Shown one piece after another: positions 6,736 through 11,164 of a stretch of 11,164 nucleotides of DNA. The stretch covers positions 1-11,164 of the forward strand of contig JAGNPU010000027.1 of NCBI GenBank assembly GCA_017989485.1. Direction: 5' to 3'. Position 1 is the first letter of the stretch. The number at the start of each line of letters is the position of its first letter. This DNA comes from Neisseriaceae bacterium. Its GTDB lineage: Bacteria > Pseudomonadota > Gammaproteobacteria > Burkholderiales > Neisseriaceae. A program made the translations under genes and the position numbers. The notes under the pieces were generated by a model. It was not told where the DNA came from and did no database searches. It saw only the letters and a list, made by a program, of their open reading frames with translations.

Positions 6736-7047
6736 GTGGACGCCCCTCTAGACACCTTTAAACAGCGGGTTTTACACACGCTTGCCAGCGTTCCCTATGG
6801 CCATGTGTGCAGCTATGGCACCGTCGCACGCCTATCGGGCAATCCACGGGCGGCCAGGCAGGTCGGCGGTATTTTAAAACGGCTCCCCGAAGGGCACACC
6901 CTACCCTGGCACCGCATCGTCAACCGCCACGGCCACATTGCCTTGCAGGGCGTTGATTTTGAGCGCCAAAAAAAAGCCCTCGAAGCCGAGGGCGTGGTGG
7001 TGACCGTCGATGGACACATCGACCTAGCACGGCATGAATGGACTTAA
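6736..7047 (+). CDS. Alkyltransferase-like protein (ATL, MGMT family without active cysteine)
   Basis: A 103-residue protein with the DNA-binding domain of O6-alkylguanine-DNA alkyltransferases. The helix-turn-helix reads YGTVARLSGNPRAARQVGG (27-45), with Arg41 as the likely arginine finger. The active-site motif PCHR of true alkyltransferases is PWHR here (Trp58), the classic signature of ATL proteins, which bind O6-alkylguanine without repairing it and hand the lesion to nucleotide excision repair. The length and the C-terminal FERQKKALEAEGV segment also fit. Translation starts at GTG directly after the TAA of the methyltransferase, with GAGG 11 bases before it, suggesting translational coupling. 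No terminator is evident until the convergent hairpin at 7348-7372. Confidence 0.93.
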   Translation: MDAPLDTFKQRVLHTLASVPYGHVCSYGTVARLSGNPRAARQVGGILKRLPEGHTLPWHRIVNRHGHIALQGVDFERQKKALEAEGVVVTVDGHIDLARHEWT

Positions 7048-7205
7048 GCCTAGCCATCCACCACACCGCATGGGCCGTGTCGGCCTGTCACTCTGGTTTA
7101 TTGACCATCATGATGTTGGCCGTCACTAAACCATGCCTTATTTGGCTTTGTGCTCGGATACAGCCCGCTGGAGGCAACGCACCAAGCGTCCCCTTCAGCG
7201 CCGTC

Positions 7206-7225
7206 ATCCTCACGCAGGTGGGGAT
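7206..7225. repeat. REP/dRS3-like 20-bp palindrome
   Basis: ATCCTCAC and GTGGGGAT form an 8-bp inverted repeat with one wobble pair around GCAG. With the flanking GTC and CC it resembles the CGTCATCCCC-GCGCAGG-CGGGGATCC type of dispersed palindrome common in beta- and gammaproteobacteria, and the ATTCCC-N8-GGGAAT layout of neisserial dRS3. Only one copy was found in the window. Frames crossing it give the familiar spurious peptides of such repeats. Confidence 0.55.
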
Positions 7226-7263
7226 CCCCCCAGCCTTAACCCACCCGCAGCATGCTTTTGCCC

Positions 7264-7280
7264 CGCGCCGGGCAGGCGCG
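7264..7280. repeat. GC-rich hairpin in the atl-alx gap
   Basis: CGCGCC and GGCGCG pair perfectly around GGGCA. No T tract follows, so it is not an intrinsic terminator. The whole gap 7048-7394 shows no supported gene; it holds this hairpin, the palindrome at 7206-7225 and the terminator at 7348-7372. Confidence 0.4.
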
Positions 7281-7347
7281 ATCTTATGAATGAATAAACC
7301 CATGAGCCACTCCCTGACGTCACAGCCCACAGCACCACACTGCCCAC

Positions 7348-7372
7348 AAAAAAACGCCCCACGAATGGGGCG
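7348..7372 (-). terminator. Rho-independent terminator of the alx-type gene
   Basis: On the minus strand CGCCCCA, loop TTCG, TGGGGCG is followed by seven T residues. The UUCG tetraloop and GC-rich stem are textbook. It ends 23-47 bases downstream of the TerC/Alx stop. On the plus strand only CTTT follows, so it is mainly a minus-strand terminator, though it could also slow transcription arriving from the ATL gene. Confidence 0.93.
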
Positions 7373-7394
7373 CTTTGCGCAACCTAAGCCTGGC

Positions 7395-8366
7395 TTAAGC
7401 CTGTTTCTTCGTGGCCACCAAAGACACCACGATCGACAGCGCAATGGTCAAGAACACAAAGCTCAACGACGCCCCCACGGGGATGTGGTAGAACTTGGCG
7501 ATCAACATTTTGACACCGATAAAGGTCAACACAATGGCCAAGCCATAGCGCAATAAATGGAAGCGGTCAGCCATGTCGGCCAGCAAGAAATACAGCGCAC
7601 GCAAGCCCAAAATGGCAAAAATATTCGACGTCAACACAATGAATGGGTCGGTGGTGATGGCAAAAATAGCCGGAATGCTGTCCACCGCAAACACCACGTC
7701 ACTCAGTTCCACCATGATCAACACCAAGAACAACGGCGTGGCGTACAGAATGCCTTTTTCCACCACGAAGAATTTTTCCTCGCGAAAGCCATCGGCCAAA
7801 CGCAAGTGGCTAGAAATCCACTTCAACACTTTGTTTTGCGATAGGTCAGGCGCTTCTTCTGGCTCTGGCTTAAACATGTGTAGGCCGGTGTACACCAGGA
7901 ATGCGCCGAACAGGTACAAAATCCAAGCGAACTCACGCACCAAGTAGGCGCCCAAGAACACCATGACGGCCCTGAGGACAATGGCGCCAAAAATACCGTA
8001 TAACAGCACGCGGTGCTGGAACTGCGGCGGCACTTTGAAGAAAGAGAAAATCATCAAAAAGACGAATAAATTGTCTACCGACAGGGCTTTTTCAATCACA
8101 TAACCGGTAAAGAACTCTAAGGTTTTTTGCTTGGCCACAATGGGGCCAAACAGTGGGTTGCTGGCCAGCTCAAAATAAAGCCAAGCGCCAAAACCACAGG
8201 AAACGGTAATCCACACCAAGGTCCAAATCAATGCTTCTTTAACGCTGACCTTATGGGGACCGTTTTTTTTCAACGACAACATGTCGATGCCGATCATGAT
8301 CAGAACGGCAACAAAAAACACACCATAAAATAATGGTGTGCCGATCGAGGGGCTGCTAACTGCCAT
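7395..8366 (-). CDS. alx: TerC/Alx family integral membrane protein, probable manganese exporter
   Basis: A 323-residue multi-spanning inner-membrane protein of the TerC family; E. coli Alx is 321 residues. Acidic and polar residues sit inside membrane segments: EKALSVDN (92-99) and VELSDVVFAVDSIPA (219 onward, with Glu220, Asp223 and Asp229), followed by TTDPFIVLTSNIFAILGLRA and the C-terminal GVKMLIAKFYHIPV. A cytoplasmic loop rich in Glu (166-180) lies mid-protein. From memory, the resemblance to Alx is close along the whole length. Alx-type proteins are linked to manganese export and alkaline-pH response. The start at ATG 8366 has AGG eight bases upstream. It lies downstream of the XRE gene on the same strand, with an inverted repeat in the 86-bp gap. 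The symbol rests on similarity, not on proven function here. Confidence 0.92.
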   Translation of the reverse strand: MAVSSPSIGTPLFYGVFFVAVLIMIGIDMLSLKKNGPHKVSVKEALIWTLVWITVSCGFGAWLYFELASNPLFGPIVAKQKTLEFFTGYVIEKALSVDNLFVFLMIFSFFKVPPQFQHRVLLYGIFGAIVLRAVMVFLGAYLVREFAWILYLFGAFLVYTGLHMFKPEPEEAPDLSQNKVLKWISSHLRLADGFREEKFFVVEKGILYATPLFLVLIMVELSDVVFAVDSIPAIFAITTDPFIVLTSNIFAILGLRALYFLLADMADRFHLLRYGLAIVLTFIGVKMLIAKFYHIPVGASLSFVFLTIALSIVVSLVATKKQA

Positions 8367-8391
8367 TGGAGTAACCTATTGAGCTTATAGA

Positions 8392-8438
8392 GAACTCTAT
8401 TAGACCACTATTAAGAACGCCCGTGGTCTAATTAGTTC
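8392..8438. promoter_or_regulatory. Large inverted repeat in the alx leader region
   Basis: ATTAGACCAC (8399-8408) and GTGGTCTAAT (8423-8432) are perfect 10-bp inverted repeats with a 14-base loop; after a small internal loop GAACT (8392-8396) and AGTTC (8434-8438) extend the stem by five pairs. A competing short palindrome TAGAG-AA-CTCTA occupies 8388-8399. The element lies 26-72 bases before the alx start and 15 bases after the upstream gene's stop. There is no U tract, so an operator or a structured leader is more likely than a terminator. Confidence 0.6.
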
Positions 8439-8452
8439 CATTCCTGCATTTT

Positions 8453-9247
8453 TTAATGGCAGGGATTTAACACCACGAGTTTTAATCCTGGTGCTTCGGT
8501 TAGGTTTAGCGTGACCGAGTTATACGTCATCTCGCCGCTGGCCTGGTGTTTGATTTTGCGAATATAGCTGCTTTTGGTCAAGGTGTCGCCCTCAGGCTCA
8601 TTCCAAAAAGCAGCAAACTCTGGGCTTTTGCCCATCCAACCACGAACGTAAGCCTGTAACGCCTCATCTTCAGGGTGTTCATTAAATTCAGCACGCAGCT
8701 GCACCACAACACGGTCAGCCAATGCCGCCCAGTCGCCCACAAAATTTTTGCTGTGGGGATCTAAGAACAAATAGCCCAACAGATTGATGCTGTCATCTTG
8801 TTCAAACCAATGGCTAAACAAGTCGCCCGCCGTGGCGTTGCCGTAGGCCAAATCCCAATAGCGATCGAACACCATGGCCGGCACCAAAATATTGTCTACG
8901 GTTTTTTGCAAAACCGACGACAGTGGCTCTACGTCACGTTTTAACACAGGCTCTTTGTGCTCTAGGTGTAAGCCTGCGAGCTCAAACATTTGCTGCTGCT
9001 CTTCAGGCGTCATCAATAGGGCGCGAGCCAAACGGGATAGCGCTTTGGCCGAAGCCGTTTCGGTTCTACCCTGTTCTAACCAAGCCAACCAAGTGGTGCT
9101 GATGCCACTTAAAGCCGCCACTTCTTCCCGGCGCAAGCCAGGCGTACGGCGTCGCGCACCGGCAGGCAAACCGACCTGAACTGGTAATATACGTTCTCGT
9201 TGCGCGCGAATAAATTCGCCTAACGGTAGTTTTGGTGACCCATTCAT
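8453..9247 (-). CDS. XRE-family helix-turn-helix regulator with MmyB-like ligand-binding domain
   Basis: A 264-residue transcriptional regulator. The N-terminal helix-turn-helix includes TPGLRREEVAALSGIS (35-50) and TWLAWLEQGR (52-61), the hallmark of a subgroup of XRE proteins whose C-terminal part is a PAS-like MmyB/MLTR ligand-binding domain. That domain is visible here as NILVPAMVFDRYWDLAYGNA, a YLFLDP segment, and LRAEFNEHPEDE, ending SVTLNLTEAPGLKLVVLNPC. The ligand is unknown. ATG at 9247 has AAGG eight bases upstream. Two palindromes lie 15-52 bases before the start, suggesting autoregulation. It precedes the alx-type gene on the same strand by 86 bases, with no clear terminator between, so co-transcription is possible. 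Confidence 0.93.
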   Translation of the reverse strand: MNGSPKLPLGEFIRAQRERILPVQVGLPAGARRRTPGLRREEVAALSGISTTWLAWLEQGRTETASAKALSRLARALLMTPEEQQQMFELAGLHLEHKEPVLKRDVEPLSSVLQKTVDNILVPAMVFDRYWDLAYGNATAGDLFSHWFEQDDSINLLGYLFLDPHSKNFVGDWAALADRVVVQLRAEFNEHPEDEALQAYVRGWMGKSPEFAAFWNEPEGDTLTKSSYIRKIKHQASGEMTYNSVTLNLTEAPGLKLVVLNPCH

Positions 9248-9261
9248 ACTCTGACCTTTGT

Positions 9262-9299
9262 GATAAAGTTATCCCATGACTAATAGGATCCTTATCCTA
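9262..9299. promoter_or_regulatory. Paired palindromes in front of the XRE regulator
   Basis: GATAA-AG-TTATC (9262-9273) and TAGGAT-CCTT-ATCCTA (9284-9299) are two perfect palindromes 10 bp apart, sharing TTATCC at 9269 and 9292 (23 bp apart, about two helical turns). On the minus strand TGT-TAGGAT overlaps the second as a possible extended -10. The position between the promoter region and the start codon is what an autoregulatory operator would have. Confidence 0.5.
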
Positions 9300-9449
9300 A
9301 CAGAGTAAAATGTTAATTTGCGTAAACTAAAAGTAGGTTTTTGTTAAATTTTGTACGCTATTTTTAAAAAAAACAGCACTTTAAATCAATATGTAAATAT
9401 ACGTCAAAATGACAACAGGGTATATAATCACTTGTAATTCTTCATGAGC

Positions 9450-9479
9450 AAAAAAAAAGCCCCCCGCAGGTGGCTTTTT
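9450..9479 (-). terminator. Terminator after the acyl-CoA dehydrogenase gene
   Basis: On the minus strand AAAAAGCCACC, loop TGC, then GGGGGGCT with one mismatch, followed by a run of nine T residues in total. It starts 20 bases after the stop codon. The plus strand ends the same hairpin with five T residues, so it can act in both directions. The rest of the 9300-9449 gap is AT-rich and shows no gene. Confidence 0.85.
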
Positions 9480-9498
9480 AAACTGGTTAACTGGCTTG

Positions 9499-11164
9499 TT
9501 ATAAAGTATCCAAGCTGTAATTTAAAATGCTTTTCGAACCATTTATTAATTGGCGGCTATAGGTTTCAATCTGCACCAGCACGTGGTCAAAATAAACGTT
9601 AACCGTCTGTTTCTTCTGGGTGTAAAACGCTTCGGGCAGCATCGCCCCCACGCTGTCGTTCAAGGCCGCCACGCTGGCCAAATAGGCACGGCCCATTTCA
9701 ATCGCCCCCAGGGTCACCCCCATTTGCATCAGAAACGGCACGCTGCCGGCGGCTGCGTCGGCAGGCTGGCCTTTGGCAAACGCCATCACCACATAGGTGG
9801 CCGATTCTTTGGCCAAGGCCAAGGCATGGCTTAACGCCTCTGCCAGGCCTGGCTCACCGGCCTTGGCCAGGGCTTCGGCAATGCGGACGCCTTCGGCCAA
9901 AAAGACTTTGGCGGCCTCACCCTGATCCATGGCGGTTTTACGGCCCACCAAATCCAAGGCTTGGATGCCCGTGGTGCCTTCATAAATGGCGGTAATCCGA
10001 GCGTCGCGAACCAGTTGTGCAATCCCCGTTTCTTCGACATAGCCCATGCCGCCAAACACCTGCAGCGCCTGGTTGGTCAAGACGTTGACGTTCTCGGTAC
10101 ACCAGGCTTTGATGATGGGGATCAAAAAGCTTAAGGTGTGCAAGGCGGCTTCTTTTTCGCTGGCCACAGGATGGTCGGTGGCCTTGTCCAATAGGTTGGC
10201 CCCCACAAAAATCAGGGCGCGCTGCGCTTCGATGGTGGCTTTTTGTGTCAGCAATAGACGGCGCACGTCCGGGTGTTGAATAATCGCCACCGCGTCGTGG
10301 CTTTGGCTGTCGACCGCACGGCTTTGTACCCGCTCTTTGGCATAGGCCACGGCCATTTGATAGGCGCGCTCGGCCACGGCGTGGCCTTCGACCCCAACGC
10401 CTAGGCGGGCGTGGTTCATCATGGTGAACATGTGGTTTAAGCCACGGCCGGCGGTGCCCACCAATAATCCTCTGGCCCCATTAAACTGCATCACGCAGGT
10501 CGGGCTCGCATGAATGCCCATTTTGTGTTCTAGCGACACCACTTCTAAGGTATTGCGCTCGCCCAGCTGGCCATCGGCGCCCACCAAGAATTTCGGCACC
10601 ACGAAGAGGGAAATCCCCTTTACCCCAGCAGGGGCATCGGGCAGGCGTGCCAACACCAGATGAACAATGTTTTCGGTCAGCTCATGCTCGCCCCAGGTAA
10701 TGAAGATTTTCTGGCCGGTAATCGCATAGCTGCCATCATCATTGGGCACGGCTTTAGACGCCACCTGAGCGAGATCGGAACCGGCCTGTGGCTCGGTCAA
10801 GTTCATGGTGCCCGACCATAGTCCGGCGCTCATATTAGGCAAATAAGCCTGTTTAATCTCGTCGCTGGCGTGGTGTAACAAGGCTTCAGCAGCGCCCATG
10901 GTCAACATCGGCATTAACGAAAACGCCAGGTTGGCCGAGGTAAACAATTCTTCACACGCCGTCGACACGACAGAGGGCAGGCCTTGGCCACCATAATCAG
11001 CAGGGGCGCGCAGGCCACTCCAGCCGGCGTCACGGTAGGCGTCAAAGGCGGTTTTTAACGACTCATGGCTGATGACTTTACCGTCGACGATTTTGGCGCC
11101 GTTCACGTCGCCCAAGCGGTTGGTCGGGGCCAGCTCTTGCTCGCTGAACTTGCCTGCCTCTTCT
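9499..11164 (-). CDS. Acyl-CoA dehydrogenase with C-terminal extension, N-terminus beyond window edge
   Basis: FAD-dependent enzyme of the first step of fatty-acid beta-oxidation or a related acyl-CoA pathway. The frame is open to the right edge; 554 residues are visible, of about 590-600 in this subfamily, so roughly 40 residues are missing. The FAD/substrate motif MNLTEPQAGSDLAQV, the strand region GQKIFITWGEHEL, the LEHKMGIHASPTC segment, and QVFGGMGYVEETGIAQLVRD followed by ITAIYEGTTGIQALDL are present. The catalytic Glu of the IYEGT motif is encoded at 9979-9981. About 120 residues after it form the extra C-terminal domain of the long FadE-like bacterial enzymes. An internal TTG at 11115 is not a start, since the coding frame continues upstream (NRLGDV preceded by FSEQELAPT). 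Chain length of the substrate cannot be inferred. Confidence 0.96.
   Translation of the reverse strand, partial: EEAGKFSEQELAPTNRLGDVNGAKIVDGKVISHESLKTAFDAYRDAGWSGLRAPADYGGQGLPSVVSTACEELFTSANLAFSLMPMLTMGAAEALLHHASDEIKQAYLPNMSAGLWSGTMNLTEPQAGSDLAQVASKAVPNDDGSYAITGQKIFITWGEHELTENIVHLVLARLPDAPAGVKGISLFVVPKFLVGADGQLGERNTLEVVSLEHKMGIHASPTCVMQFNGARGLLVGTAGRGLNHMFTMMNHARLGVGVEGHAVAERAYQMAVAYAKERVQSRAVDSQSHDAVAIIQHPDVRRLLLTQKATIEAQRALIFVGANLLDKATDHPVASEKEAALHTLSFLIPIIKAWCTENVNVLTNQALQVFGGMGYVEETGIAQLVRDARITAIYEGTTGIQALDLVGRKTAMDQGEAAKVFLAEGVRIAEALAKAGEPGLAEALSHALALAKESATYVVMAFAKGQPADAAAGSVPFLMQMGVTLGAIEMGRAYLASVAALNDSVGAMLPEAFYTQKKQTVNVYFDHVLVQIETYSRQLINGSKSILNYSLDTL

Noticed and set aside
7038..7444. 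Frames on both strands across the atl-alx gap (83 codons plus, 118 codons minus)
   Set aside because: They translate a REP-like palindrome and terminator hairpins; low-complexity peptides of this type are typical artefacts.
9423..9479. TATAAT followed by a hairpin and T tract on the plus strand, as a possible small RNA gene
   Set aside because: No acceptable -35 at 16-18 bases, and the hairpin is better explained as the terminator of the minus-strand dehydrogenase gene.

Overview
The window looks like chromosomal core sequence from a betaproteobacterium, most likely of the Neisseriales. The reasons are the protein content, the tandem glycine riboswitch, and an Lrp/AsnC regulator that, as I remember it, closely resembles the meningococcal regulator NMB0573 encoded beside gcvT. 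No database search was possible. I found no DNA uptake sequence of the known Neisseriaceae dialects, so a lineage outside the DUS-rich group, or one with an unknown dialect, is plausible. There are no tRNAs, CRISPR arrays, insertion sequences or phage genes.

Region 1 (1-3840, minus strand) is a glycine cleavage operon in the order gcvT-gcvH-gcvP; gcvP runs off the left edge. It has a near-consensus sigma-70 promoter and a two-aptamer glycine riboswitch, followed by a possible switchable hairpin just before gcvT. A stem-loop lies directly after the stop codons of gcvT and of gcvH, which may set the ratio of the T, H and P proteins.

Region 2 (3840-4805) is the divergent regulatory gap and an Lrp/AsnC-family gene on the plus strand. 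The gap holds a 14-of-15 match to the E. coli Lrp consensus about 145 bp upstream of the inferred gcv start, and a perfect 8-bp inverted repeat. The arrangement suggests that amino-acid sensing by the Lrp-like protein and direct glycine sensing by the riboswitch act on the same operon.

Region 3 (4850-7047, plus strand) holds a DUF1415 protein, the RNase P RNA gene rnpB with a strong terminator, a class I SAM methyltransferase, and an alkyltransferase-like (ATL) DNA-damage-recognition protein abutting the methyltransferase. Region 4 (7048-7394) has no convincing gene but carries a REP/dRS3-like palindrome, a GC-rich hairpin and a terminator.

Region 5 (7348-11164, minus strand) encodes an Alx/TerC-type membrane protein with a structured leader, an XRE-family regulator with palindromes in front of it, and the C-terminal 554 residues of an acyl-CoA dehydrogenase cut by the right edge. 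Most of this is ordinary housekeeping content; the unusual material is in the regulatory gaps.
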